This document shows, piece by piece, positions 1 through 11,825 of a stretch of DNA of 64,000 nucleotides. Position 1 is the first letter of the stretch. Each line of letters begins with the position of its first letter. The stretch comes from Pyxicephalus adspersus (taxonomy: Eukaryota; Chordata; Amphibia; Anura; Pyxicephalidae). Both the position numbers and the translations under genes were made by a program. Under the pieces are notes generated by a model that saw only the letters and a program-made list of their open reading frames with translations, was not told where the DNA came from and made no database searches. The stretch spans positions 42,485,163 through 42,549,162 of the forward strand of contig NC_092868.1 of the NCBI RefSeq assembly GCF_032062135.1, written 5' to 3'.

Positions 1-2848
1 AGCCTGGTGGCTTTGACCTGTGACTTGGTAGCTTTGGCCTGTGATTGGCTGCTCTGACTTGTGGCCTGGTAGATTTGAGTCATTGGTGGCCCTAAACCGC
101 AGTTTAATGGCTCTGACCTGTGGCTAGCCCTTGCCACGTGCCTGCTATGCAAAATATGAGTCTTACTTAATACAGCACTGGGGAAGGTGGACTGCTTGGC
201 ACATGTGTAGTTGGTGGGCAGTGCTATGTGGCTTTCGGCAATAACCAATCAAATAAACATTATTAAAGATTTTATTCTTTCTGATAGAACTATACCTAAC
301 CCGTTATTGTAGAAAGGTTTAGAACGTCTGCATGTTCTTCTTGGTGTATGCCCTCTGATTAGGGATTAAGTTGTGTGACAGGTCCTCTTCATCACCATTT
401 ATAATTACCCCCTAAAGGCAGATCAGCCTGGGCTTACACCCTAACCCCCTGCTTACCCTTGCTAAAGATGCGTGTATTTACCGCTTGAAGAAACCGAGAC
501 TTCTTGCTATAGATGGAGTTTTTACAGACACATGGTATTGTTCCTGAAAATCTCCTCTCATGCCCCAGTTTATTAGTTATGTTTTCCTGTTTATGCTTTG
601 GTCATTGTCATGTTTTCTTATTTATACTTTGGTTATTGTCACACAAAACAAACAATGAGATTTACAGGACAATCACTCTTCACAATGCAGTCAGCTTTCC
701 GGATATTTCTCATTGATGATTCCTATATAAATGGTGAACAATGGTGAGTTGGTTGCAAGCCTGAACCCAAGAAAACCAAAGATGTAGATAAATAAGTCTT
801 TTGTTGATATGAGGAAAAAGCCTTGTATATAGAATACTTTGATTCCTTCTTATATAAAATCATGAAGTCCACATCATTTCCCTCATATAAGAGACATGGA
901 GAGCCTGCCACCCACCCACACCACTTACTTACGGCTTAGATTCAAATTGGTGTTGCATAAGCAAAGAAAATATAAAGGTATCCAGCGCTAGCAACAAAGG
1001 TGACTCTCCAAATTTTGCTTTAGGTCTTAGGTGCCAGGGCAGACTGCAGGTCTTGAGCTTGCACTGTGCATCACGATTCTCTTAGTATTCACAGGAATCC
1101 CTCACAGGAGTACTCTTTTAACCTTCTGCCTTGGAAGAGTGCAGTGCAGAAGGTTGAAAGAGCAGCAGAACACTTCCAGGATGTGGGTGGCTCTTTTAGT
1201 GGCCATTGTTTTGTAATTTGTGTGAGATCTGATGAGATGAAGACAAACGTGGGTTATCAATGTGAGATCACAGCGATCTTTATGGATGTAGATATCCGTT
1301 TTCTGTTCATCCCTGTACAGTCGTCTGAAGATTGTCGCTGGAAGTGATACGTTTGGTTCGTTTTCAGTGACAAATGAACGCATGAGTGTCGTTCAGACAG
1401 AGCTGTTCTATAAGAAGGGAGGGGGAGGACGAGCGTGTGGCACCCTCCTGTGCTCTCCTTCATTGAAATGCACAGCGGTCTCCCCTGATTGGTCTTTTAT
1501 CCAACCATGTGGCAGATTGACAACAACATCAGGAGATTTCTATTATTAATAAACAGGATTCATTTAGTACCAACATATTATGCAGCTCTGTACAATAAAT
1601 AGATCATTGTACACATCAGATTTTGTTTGAGATAAACATGACCATTGGTCTCAGATACCAATTATCTGATGTGTGTACATAGCTTTCACCTATTGGAACC
1701 CCCAGGAATACCACAGGCAGATAATACATAATTTCTATGGGAGAGATAACAATGGGCAGGTGGGGGTTTTGCAGCAATGCAGAGCGAGGAGAGAGAACGA
1801 GCTGGGGAGAGATAGGAGCAGGAGGAGAAAAATCTGCAGCGGTGGAGCAGAGGCAGAAGATACCTGGAGGTAGGGAGAGGGGGGATCTGTGTGTGGAGCT
1901 GTTTTTATAGTAAAAATAAGCTATATTAATTTGCATAATGATGTGTGGTTATATTAGTGATTGCACCTGTACAGTAATTAGTGGGATTCTTTTCTGTTCA
2001 CTTCAAAACAGCATACAACCGATTTAACAATTTGTTTATTATTAAAAATGACATGAAGGAATGATTTTACACCAATAAAAGTGCTTTGAAAACAGCAGTA
2101 TATAAATGCTTAGGTTAATGTCAGTGTACAGTCCTAAAAATGAAGTGTTTGTGTGAATATAACAGCTTAATCAAGGATAAAGATCTTAATGATACTATGA
2201 CAGTGGTATTGTAGGGGTACTAAAGTATTTTCATGATGTGTGGCAGCAGTTAGCAGCTATTGAAGGCAGCAGCAGAGTGTATGGAGGGAGAATGCCTAAA
2301 GGCACAGGAGCAGGATTTTGGCAGTGACCATTTTAAACACATTTTTGCGCCTTGGCAAAAATGACTAAAAAACAAACATCTGATTCTGCATTATGGTAGG
2401 TTGTATAATTTCTAATATGATATAACTTGGTATTAATATAAATGTAATGTATATTGTGCATAAAACTGCCCTACAAACCCGTCCCGAGTGCTCTATAAAA
2501 GTGGTCCTTGGTGTCAGAAAGGTTGAGACCACTGCACAGTGCGTCTCCAAAATGCTGATGTCTATATACTGGGAATGAAGGGCTTCATGGTAATGTGGGG
2601 CTTAATTCATAGTATTGTTCAATTATTTTGGGTTAAGTGACGTTGGCCGTCATTGAACCCAGAAGCCTAGGAACATTCCATGGTGGACTGAGGTGATATC
2701 TCTGGATATACCCCAGTGAGTATTACAGCCAGAGGTGTTTTACTCACTTATGGAAAAAAAAACCTAGTTCCAAATTGGTCTTTAAGTCTTCTAATGTTCT
2801 TTATCTTTTAAATTAAAAAAATTAGTATTGATTATTTTTATCCTACAG

Positions 2849-3015
2849 GTAACAAGAGAACATTTGCTGGGTTTAAAATAAGGCCATCCTATCATGTCCA
2901 GCACAGAGAAGTTCTCACTACGTGAGGTCCTGGTCAGCTTCAAGTCCTGCTTGGTGTATGATAACCAAGATATCCTGGTAGAACATTATCTGAATGGATG
3001 GAAGGGACTGGTAAG
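2849..3015 (+). CDS. CPTP: CPTP copy 1, first coding exon (5'UTR 2849-2893)
   Basis: An acceptor 'tcctacag' ends at 2848, so an upstream non-coding exon is expected. The ATG is at 2894. The exon codes for 40 codons plus two bases, beginning MSSTEKFSLREVLVSF and ending GWKGLV. The donor is 'ag|gtaagc' at 3015/3016. This part matches the first helix of the GLTP fold in ceramide-1-phosphate transfer protein. Compared with copy 2 it lacks one Glu and has five substitutions. Confidence 0.93.
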
Positions 3016-6000
3016 GTAAGCACCTGGTTAACTTGGGAGCATAATGTGAAGCTTATTGACTGCCTGCACTTGTTTGTGGTTTGCCCAGCTTACATTCTGA
3101 TGTCACCTAGGAGTAGAAAATGCCATTGTAACTTGAAGTGTGCTTGAAGTGCTGCTTTTTCCTGCTGCCATATTGTGTGTTAAGGTTGGGGAACCCCCAT
3201 CAGCAACCAACCATAATTTCCAATTATTGTAGCTTCAAAGCTTCATGCCTGCAGCCCTCATACTAAGCTTAGAGCCCTGGCAGAAGAAGACAGGATTCAG
3301 TTTTAGGATATGACTTGGCATGACTGAGGCTGAGAAAAAATAGAAAATGGACAGTGAAGACAACTGATAAAATTATTGATTTTGCAATAAAAAACATGGA
3401 CTTGTTCCATGTCCATAAACATTTGTTTTACTGTATAAACTTCTTTTGCACTATGAAGTTCTTTCATCAGTTTATATATGAATGGACGCTATACAGTTAG
3501 GTCCATAAATATTTGGACAGAGACAACTTTTTTCTAATATTGGTTCTGAACATTACCACAATTAACTTTAAATGAAACAACTCAGATGCATTTAAAGTGA
3601 AGACTTTCAGCTTTAATTCAGTGGGTTGAACAAAAAGATTGCATAAAAATGAGAGGCACTAAAGCCTTTTTTAACACAATCACCTCATTTCAGGGGCTCA
3701 AAAGTAATTGGACAAATTAAAAAGCTGAAAATAAAATGTTCATTTCTAATACTTGGTTGAAAACTCTTTGCTGGCAGTGACAGCCTGTAGCCTTGAACTC
3801 ATGGACATGATTCCAAATATTTATGGACCTAACTGTATATGTCAGGGGCTTCATCAAAGGGACAGAGCCTTGGTGCCTAATACCTACATTGAGAGGAAGT
3901 GAATGACCTCCCAGGAAGATACTGTGTGTGTTTGCACAAATACAGTAGAACCCTGGTTATCCAGAACTCCAAAAAACGGAAAACTCAGATAACCGGCACC
4001 CAACAGCTCCACTTTCTTGATTGCTCCTGCAGCCCTAGCTGAGTTTTAGCATGTGTTCTACATCCAAGGACACATGCCACAGCTCCACTAGGGCTGCAGG
4101 AGTGATCAAAAAAGCAGAACTGATTGCTCCGCTCAGTGATTGGCTGAGGAAATGGAAACCCTAATGATGCTTGAACAAGTATCCCCATTCAAGTCTAGTG
4201 CTGAATGGCTGAGAAAAGGAAAAACCTTGGTTAACCGGAAATTACACTTATCCGGAATCGGCCATTGCCTGTGGGTGTTGGATAACTGAGGTTCTACTGT
4301 GTGTGTGTGTGTGTGTGTATGTGTGTGTGTGTGTATGTATGTATGTATATTATGTATATACACATACATACATACAAACACGAGGGGGTGCTGAGAAGTT
4401 CCTGGCTTTGCCCAGAAAGAAGAGAGCCAGCGTTATGAAATAACACATTTATTCAACATATTCCTCGAGACTGATGCACTTGGTACAGCATAGTTGCAGC
4501 TTTTCCAGACCGTTCAAATAAAAGTCCTTTGGTTGGGCCGCAAACCAGCTCTCAGCAGTATCTTTGACGTCTGAAATGTCCTCAAAACGTTGCCTTCAGG
4601 TGTTTCTTTAAATTTGGGAACAGATAATAGTCGGAAGGGGCCAGGTCAGGTGAGTAGGGGGGATGGTGGACCAATTGGAAACCCAGGGTGTTCAAATATG
4701 CAGCCACAATGTTGGATGTGTGCACAGGTGCATTGTCCTGCAAAAAAACTTTACATGGCGTTTCGTCTTAAATGCCTCCTTCAGCTGGTCCAGGAGGTTA
4801 GCATATTTCTGTCCAGTGATACTAGAGCCCTGAGGTAGGTAGTCCAACAGAACACCGTCTTTGTCCCAGAAATCGGACGCCATGACTTTTTTGTTCGATT
4901 TCTGGGTTCTGAACTTCTTCGGCCACGGTGACCTACTGTGGCCCCATTCCTTTGACTGTTCCATAGTTTCAGGATCATAGATGTGGAGCCTGGTTTCATC
5001 CTCTGTCACTAACCTAGCCAAAAAGTCCTCTGCAGCTTCAAAATGGGCCAAACTGGCTTTGGATGCTTCAATTCGTTCCTTCTTCTGATCGTTGTTCAAA
5101 CATTTCGGCACCCACTTTGCTGAAAGCTGAAAGGTTGGGGGGGCGCCCACTGCGGGGCTCATCTTCAACGGTGAAATGCCCAGTCTTGAAAGGAGATATC
5201 CAGGTTGTGACAGTGCTGTAGGAAGGACACTTTTCCCCCAGTATTTGTGACATCTCAGTGTGAATGTCCTTTGCTGACTTTCCCTGGAGAAACAAAAACT
5301 TCATGACGGCCCGTAACTCCAACGACGTGAAACTTGCTTGTGCCTCTGCCATCACAGCTTCTCACTAAAATAAAAAACTGTTTTAAGAATCGCAAAGACC
5401 TGATATTTGCACAGTTATTTACTAAGATATTAGGCTGTCATATGCCCCCACACTCATTTTTCTATTTTATCTGGAATGGGGCAAAGCCAGGAACTTCTCA
5501 GCACCCCCTTGTGTATGTATGTATACATACACATTGGAAGCAGGCCCACGTCCATCTATGTTGGGTGACGCTTCAGGCAGTGCAGTAATGAATGTTGAGA
5601 CTACAGGAGATTCTGTATTGGAAATGTTTAGCGAAGCCATGTTCCTAGTTTAAAAATAATATTCTACAGCAAGTTTAGCCCCCTCATCCCACTTCATTCT
5701 GGTCACAACAGTTGGGTAAATAATGGAACGTGATAAACATAAACTCCTAGCAGAGAACTTTTTTTTTCTTTTTGCATGTGTGGTGACCATTGAATATTTT
5801 CTTTAATTGGTTTTGCTTTTGATTTTTATATATATATTCTTTTTTTTTTAAACCAGGTTTATGAACAGTCTGGGAACTGTGTTTTCCTTTATGTCAAAAG
5901 ATGCTGTAAGCAAAATCCAGATAATGGAAATCTATTTGAGCGGGGAACAAGGCGAGCATTACCGCACCTTTCAGTCCATGGTGGAATATGAGCTCAGGTC

Positions 6001-6379
6001 TAACTTGGTGGATCTGAATAAACGCGACAATCACCCAGAATCAGGCTGCAGGATCATCCTGTGCTTACACCGGGTCTTTCGCTGGCTCCAACTCTTTTTG
6101 GAGAAGCTTAGAACCAGCACAGAAGACAGCAAGATCTCCAACCTGTGCGCAGAGGCCTACAGTGACTCCTTGGCCAACTATCACCCTTGGAACATACGTA
6201 AAAAGACAAACGATGCCTTCATGGATCTTCCAGCTAGGAATACGTTCTTCGAGGTGATGGATGTTGGGACAACAGAAGAGGTGCTGGACATGCTTAGGGA
6301 AGCTATGCCTTATGCCTCCAATGTCTATGACTTTACTCAAGCACTCTACTCTAAGCATAACCTCCTCGATTTACCGTGA
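2894..6379 (+). CDS. CPTP: Ceramide-1-phosphate transfer protein, copy 1 (diverged, Arg110 to Cys)
   Basis: The coding exons are 2894-3015 and 5857-6379, joined across an Arg codon (AG|G), giving 214 residues, the same length as human CPTP. CPTP is a cytosolic all-helical GLTP-fold protein that moves ceramide-1-phosphate between membranes. The head-group residues known from human CPTP fall at the same numbers here: Asp56, Lys60, Arg106 and His150 are present, but position 110 is Cys (TGC at 6062-6064), where copy 2 has Arg (CGC). The frame is otherwise open and the splice sites are canonical. Exon 2 differs from copy 2 at 22 of 172 residues, and at most of these copy 2 has the human residue. 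About a dozen silent differences accompany them, so change in copy 1 is mostly amino-acid-altering. It could be a gene drifting towards loss or one with altered ligand binding. Confidence 0.93.
3494..3835. mobile_element. Non-autonomous Tc1/mariner-type MITE, 342 bp
   Basis: The terminal inverted repeats begin 'cagttaggtccataaat' and end with the reverse complement, 'tttatggacctaactg'. The element is flanked by TA on both sides (3492-3493 and 3836-3837). Unit 2 has the empty site near 36630: removing the element plus one TA gives exactly 'gctatatatgtc' as seen there. It has no coding capacity and lies in the intron of CPTP copy 1. Confidence 0.95.
3943..4299. mobile_element. pogo/Tigger-like MITE
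   Basis: The left end 'cagtagaaccctggttatc' is mirrored by the right end 'gataactgaggttctactg'. A TA precedes the left end, and the right flank runs straight into a GT-rich microsatellite. The inner part has repeated 'ataaccgg' and 'ttaaccgg' phrases. It is absent at the equivalent place of unit 2 (about 36740). The family assignment is from the TIR sequence only. Confidence 0.8.
4299..4377. repeat. GT/GTAT microsatellite
   Basis: A simple TG repeat passes into TGTA and then ACAT repeats between two transposons in the CPTP copy 1 intron. Confidence 0.9.
4381..5511 (-). mobile_element. Decayed mariner (DD34D) transposon
   Basis: The terminal inverted repeats are 34 bp with few mismatches: 'gagggggtgctgagaag' at the left and its complement 'cttctcagcaccccctt' at the right. 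A minus-strand transposase starts at 5355 (MMAEAQASFTSLELRAVMKF, the helix-turn-helix end) and changes frame between about 5168 and 5100. It continues with SAKWVPKCLNNDQKKERIEA and the first catalytic Asp in LVTEDET. A second shift at a run of T near 4745 precedes QDNAPVHTSN with the second Asp. The third Asp lies in YSPDLAPSDYYLFPN near 4620-4650. The frames are broken, so the copy is inactive. It is absent from unit 2. A clean TA duplication was not resolved. Confidence 0.93.
5857..6379 (+). CDS. CPTP: CPTP copy 1, second coding exon
   Basis: The acceptor 'aaaccag' ends at 5856. The exon opens with the last base of the Arg41 codon, then Phe-Met-Asn-Ser-Leu-Gly-Thr. It runs through the GLTP core (SKDAVSK, HPESGCR, LHRVFRWLQLFL, NYHPW) to LLDLP and stop TGA at 6377-6379. 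It carries the R110C change and a cluster of unusual residues after HPW (NIRKKTND) where copy 2 reads IIRKTANL. Confidence 0.95.
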
Positions 6380-8335
6380 ATGTTGGTGAGATTCTATCTA
6401 GGTGTCCTTTAAAATGAATTTGTTCTCCCCTGTGTTCCAAATGGTGAAGGCTGGACATGCACTTTCATACTGACTATTCATATGTAGTCATGTTCTGGGA
6501 ATTGGTGTCATCATGTACAGACTCCACTAAGCATTATTCTTATTCACAATGGCCGTGTTACAACCTAGAGTAAATCTTTTACCTTTCTTTCAAAAAGTTC
6601 ATCTTGTTGTGGGTATTCTCAGGTACATTACATTTACATCCGTGAAAGCTGGCTAGTTCTTATACCCCCATTTTTGGTGCTTGACGTCCATGTGACCTCT
6701 GAACTGAGCACCCTTATATGGAAAGGTTGCCTAGTCATATGGTAATATTGACTTGCAATTGACCTTTAGGGTGCTGTGGCTACAAAGAGGGAGTTGGCTA
6801 GTGTACAGTATTGAGTGCTATTCATGTGCGCCATCATCATCATGTGATGGGTGTGTTTTAACATAGCTGGGATTTTTTTCTCATAATATAAATGTTTTGG
6901 GTGTTGGAATCTGTCCAGAGCTATACTTAAATATCATAATGCCCTAGGCATAGGTCCTAATATATGCTATCGGCTTCATGTCTAGTGCTTTGTTTTTACT
7001 TGAACAGTTCATCATGAAAGTGAATGGGGAAATGATTGTATGTTACAAGAAGCCTTGTGATTTCTCTAAGCTTTTTATCATCTTACCCTTTAGAGGTTAT
7101 TTTGAAGGATTTACCTACAAATATCCAAAAACAAAGCAAGTAAAAAAAATAAATAAATAAATAAAATAGTAAAATATCATAGATAAAAGTCTTGAGAGAG
7201 AACTTCAATTGTACTTCATGAACATCCCTATATTCCCTCAAACATTGTATTATATCAACAAGTGCCCTTCAGTCCTGACTGCACAAAATCTAACCATAAA
7301 AGCAGAAAATATCTAGTTATTATTGATACCTGTTCCTTTGCCTGTAGTACCTACAATGCTGGTCCCCCTGCTAAGCACAGTGGTTCCATCCACCAGTTCT
7401 CACTTCACTGCTTTGTTCTGTAGTAATATAGAGGTCTGCGGAAGAAACAACAGCACTTAGCCAGGGGGCAGAAATTTAAGAATCCTGGAAGTTTTGGATG
7501 CCAAATCTCCTTTAGGCAGAGGTCGTTTTTCAACAGAGCAAACATCAGTGGAATGGATACTGGGAAAGGAAAGAAATAACTTTTACAGGGGTATATGAAT
7601 GGATGGATGGTTTGCTAGTTTGCTTCCTAGTTACCTAAAGTTTACAACATTAGATGTTTGTATACAGATCAGAAGTTATTCCCTTGACAATTTTTAAATA
7701 CCAGAATAGATTACTATAAATTTCTACAAAAAATAAACATGATCATGTGATTTTTTTTATATATAAAAGGTAAATTATCCTATCCTGAATCAGTGTAACC
7801 AGTCTAGTCTTGGAGTCCAATCTAACCATTCCATGGGAGGGATCAGCCCATCATTTCCTCTGTTGTACAGAAAATGAAGGGGGATTCTTGTCAATATGAA
7901 CAAAGACAGAAAACTTTTTTTTTTTTGTGGTCGCTTTTTCAACAAAGCGACCACAAATCTGCTAATTGGTGATTCAGACAATCTACAATGTTGCTGGCCC
8001 TCATAAGTGTGAAAGGGGGAACGGGATTATCAACATGTTGGGAGGGGATCCATATTTGTTTGCAGTGCTCAATTTACAAAACAATTTAAAGTTGATTTGT
8101 TACAAACCAGGTCTAAACACATAGAATAGGAATGAAAGCCTATGTAACAACTAGTAGTTCCAAACATGTAGCAAACTTAATAATCCATGCCCCTGCCAGC
8201 TGATCACATATACATTTGGGCCTTCTGACATTGGATAGTTCATCAGTGTCCCTCTTAATCCTCCCAGCTGAATGATGGCTGTCATTCAGCGCCTAAAACA
8301 GTGGGCATCTAGTGGTTGAAAATAAGTACTGGATT
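6380..8335 (+). other. CPTP copy 1 3' flank, shared with unit 2
   Basis: No reading frame of note is present. The block aligns end to end with 37572-39605. It probably includes the 3' untranslated region, because similarity starts directly after the stop codon and stays high. A run of AATAAA-type hexamers at 7148-7168 is one candidate polyadenylation area, but it is not conserved in unit 2. Confidence 0.6.
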
Positions 8336-9025
8336 ATTTTTAAGTATATAGAAGAAATGACAGAAAAATACTTTTACTATTATTATATTAAAGCACATAT
8401 AGTTGCATAGCACACGTTTATACAAAGCAAAGTTGGTTATTCCTCGTTTGTAGCTTAGTGGGACCTTAAAGCTAAACAAAGTATCCCTAACTGCAAGAGT
8501 CCTGAGTAGGGTAACGTTTTGTAGCCTAAAAAGTATATTTAACAGATATATATGTATATTGAGGTGCAGGTACATATTTGTCCCATTTGATGCTGGTAGT
8601 TTGATATCACTATGTACTTTGGTGGTACAAAAACGTGTCAAAATAACAATTACATGGGTTCATACTCGATAAAGAATTCAAATTGGCAAAAGATGGTAAA
8701 ATAGCAAATGCATGAGATCAATAAAGTATTCCAAAACACTATTGTGTTTTTATTGTTGAAAAAACTGTGTGCATGTTACAAAGTTGGTTGGATGCCTTAC
8801 AATGTAGAATTGCATGTAATTGTTGGTAGTAAGTTCAGAGTAGTGTAGTCTATATGAAGGGGTCAATAGTAAAGTACAAGAGATAAATATTAAAATGGCT
8901 GAAATATAAGTGAAAATGTACTTGTAGTAGGTTGAGGACCTATTACCAGGGATATCACAAGGGTAGATGAATGTGTGTGGACTCACTATGTAGTCTCTAA
9001 GAGGAAATGGAGGTATATATTGATT
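8336..9025. other. No gene seen; unit 1-specific AT-rich DNA
   Basis: Similarity to unit 2 ends near 8335. No coding signature, RNA gene or recognisable element was seen here. Confidence 0.5.
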
Positions 9026-9029
9026 CATT

Positions 9030-9400
9030 TAATTTTAGACTGTAGAAGAAGTAAACCCAAAACTAACAAAAAAAAATACACATACCTTCAATCCTGCAGA
9101 ACAGTCGATCCGTCGGGAGGTTTCATAAATCAGGTTCCACGTCGTCCCGGCATCTGTCTTTGAGCTGGCGCATCTTCCGGGTTCTTCTTCCTATGTCACT
9201 GGACTCAGGTGCGAGATCGGGTGAAGTAGTTTGGGGAAAAACTTGCCAATCGCACTGTGCATGCAAGAGATCGGCCATTTTTATTCCATTTTTACAAAAT
9301 GGCTCCATGAGATGCTTGGACATATGCAGAAGGAGCACCCGAGAGCCACCCAGGATGCGTGACATAGGTATCCTGGGAGGCTCTGCACTCCCATTTTCTA
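9030..9400 (-). mobile_element. TTAA-family MITE, copy (partial ends)
   Basis: This has the same order of phrases as the reverse complement of the element at 46682-47125: a left end with an 'aaaccaaaac' type stretch, then 'ccttcaatcctgcagaac', 'catcttc', 'gatcgggtga' and a 'gcatg' stretch. The ends are too decayed to place the TTAA sites. Confidence 0.55.
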
Positions 9401-9414
9401 TCGTCTAGGCCAAG

Positions 9415-9460
9415 GGTCAGCAACCTTTACTATCAAAAGAGCCATTTTGCCCCCTCTTCC
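9415..9460. mobile_element. hAT-like terminal end
   Basis: The phrase 'gggtcagcaacctttac' resembles the end of hAT-type elements, and it is followed by 'aaaagagccatttt'. The second end was not found. Confidence 0.35.
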
Positions 9461-9651
9461 ACTAACAAAAAAATAATGAGCCGCAAAACATAACACAGCT
9501 TATAAAGTTTTAATCTTTTTTTACTTTACCTGTTACAACAACAGAATACAACAAACAGAAGTGCAGTGTGCATGTGTAGGCCTACTTTGAAATAAATTTA
9601 ACACTGAACTATGCCCCTAGAAGCCTCCAGCTTCTAGCATATCATCCTGTT

Positions 9652-9975
9652 ACAGGGTAGATTTTTTTGATGGGTGGAGTTCTTTATGTTCTGACGATGC
9701 CTTATCGATGACATTTTAGGGGGTGTTAGCTACACGTGTCCCCCACTTGCACCTTTAGTTTTGTTCACCTGTACCCCCGTTCCAGAGAAATTGGGGTTCA
9801 AGTGCTAGATGCCTTCAGCAATGTGTAACGGTAGATTTTTTTGATGGGCAGAGTTTTTTACGTTCTGACGATGGCATTTTGGGAGGGGGTGTTAGTCACA
9901 GGTATCCCCCACTTGCACCTACATTTTTTGTTTTGTACATCTCCCCGCTACAGAAAATTGGGGTTCAAAGTAGGG
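9652..9975 (+). repeat. Two-copy tandem repeat, period about 180 bp
   Basis: The two copies start at 'gtagatttttttgatggg' (about 9657 and 9831). Both run through 'gttctgacgatg', 'gggggtgttag' and 'cccccacttgcacct' to 'attggggttcaa'. They differ at several positions. Confidence 0.85.
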
Positions 9976-10619
9976 AAGGGGACAGTGAAAGGATCTGCTT
10001 CTACTTCTGGTTCCACAAATCGAATGCACTCTGACTTCTCCTGCACCAGAGAGACAGACGTCTGGAGAGATATCCCAATAACACACACACACACAGTATG
10101 GTCTTAGGAATATACTCTAATGTTTACTTAACGAAAAAAGAAAATACACCTCCCTTAAGATATATGGCTCAAGCTAGATCAGCAATTTTTCCCTTCAATG
10201 ACCCCAGCTAGATCAGCTATTTTAACCCTTCAGACAGGGCATGACATTTCTTGTTTTTTGACAGGTAGGTATAAATTAGGGGTCCGCACCTCTTTGCTAT
10301 GTAAGCTGCCCCGGGGGGTCCATAATTTGTACTTTTAAAACAGCAGCCCTGATGTTCAATTTTGACTATTTTTTACAATTATAACTCCCATATTTTGAAA
10401 GTTGTTAAAGGTGGGAAGATGAAAATTGGGGTATGCTATGAGGGTCAGGTTGGTAGGACTGTTTAGGAGATATGGAGGTTTGTACAGGGAGAGATGTAAG
10501 GCTGCAGTCCATGACATGCTGCATTCATACACAAACACAGCTGTGAACATTTCCTGACAATAAAGTCATTGTACACATTGATTTATTTCACCACTAGATT
10601 TTTTCATTAGAACCCTGGA

Positions 10620-10882
10620 AGGGGACCCTCCCTCCTCAATAGTGTCTACGGGAGGAAGGAGATACCCCATCAGGGATCTGTCAACGGCCACAGGGAGCCA
10701 CAACAAGGAGGCTGAAGAGCTGCATAGGGCTCCGGAGCGACAGGTCTAAGCGATTGAGAATTAAGGGGACGTTACTGCCTTTTTTTTTTTTTTAAAACAC
10801 AAACAGAATTTTCACTGTAAATAAAAGGGTTCTTTACCCTTTTATGAAAAAGTGAAAATTCTGAGTTTAGGTACACTTTAAA
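10620..10882 (-). mobile_element. TTAA-family MITE arm
   Basis: Read on the minus strand, the right end starts TTAAAG and includes a hairpin, 'aaagggtaaagaaccctttt'. The same arrangement is present in the first 90 bases of the element at 46682-47125. The left end is not defined. Confidence 0.6.
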
Positions 10883-11825
10883 TCTTGGTATTATCATTGT
10901 TATAATTGTCATGATTTTAATACCTAAAAAAGTTAGGGAGTTTGATGCAGGAGTTTAATTTAAAAATTAATGTTAAGTGCTCCAAAGAGGGGCTTATGCA
11001 AGAGAAAAAAAACACACTGCCAGTGTTAAATTATTTAACCATAGGTTGTTCAATTAGATAGGAAAAAAAGTATAGACATTATATAGCATTGTCCCACGTT
11101 TGTAAATAATTTTTGGAATCAAGGCAATTATTAGCAGCAAGTCTAGTTAGAAATAAAAGTGGTTATTGCCATGAGGGCATAAGTTTGAAAGTGTTTTGTA
11201 ACGGAAAAAAGGACAGTTAAATATGCAATAGTGACCAACCTTATATAGATGCAGAAAAGGAACACTGTGCACAGTTCGGCAGGTGGTGCTGTGTAGTGGG
11301 TAAATGGCTGAGCATGAGAAAATCCCACCTTTAAAAAGCATGGTGATTGGCGTCCCTAAGATGGTACTGTGGATGCGCGAGGTAGTAGCACATGCGCAGG
11401 GTAAAGCTCCCCAGTCACTTCCACCCTTACATGCTTAATGCCCTATTGAGCCGCCCATATGTAAATGATAGGAGGTTCAATGATCTACAGCAAACAGAGA
11501 AGCCAATCAGCGGGCAGGGGAGACAAGCCCCCACCCGCTATACCAGCAGCAGGTGCCACACTGAAAGGTAGTAATGGGAAAAAAAGAGCTATTTTAGTAG
11601 TAATCAATTTGGAGAAAATAACACGTCATTATTATAAAATAACACGTTACAAACTGTTTAAATGTTTATTAGATTTTACTATCAATCCTTACATTGATTC
11701 AAGTGGGGATTGATAGTAAAGTTTGCTAACTGTATTTAAAAGAACTGCATAACATACACAAGATCTGTAATAATCTTTATGGAAAAAACAGAATCACTAA
11801 ATACCTCTAAATAGCAGTGGTTTAA
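10883..11825. other. No gene seen
   Basis: A phrase at 11345-11375 (cctaagatgg) recurs at 18845-18870 beside the second Penelope-like element, so part of this DNA may be the terminal region of the Penelope-like fragment that follows. Nothing else is recognisable. Confidence 0.35.

Noticed and set aside
1066..1549. Overlapping frames upstream of CPTP copy 1
   Set aside because: The block is an old MITE-like repeat shared with 34780-35170, where the frames are not conserved.
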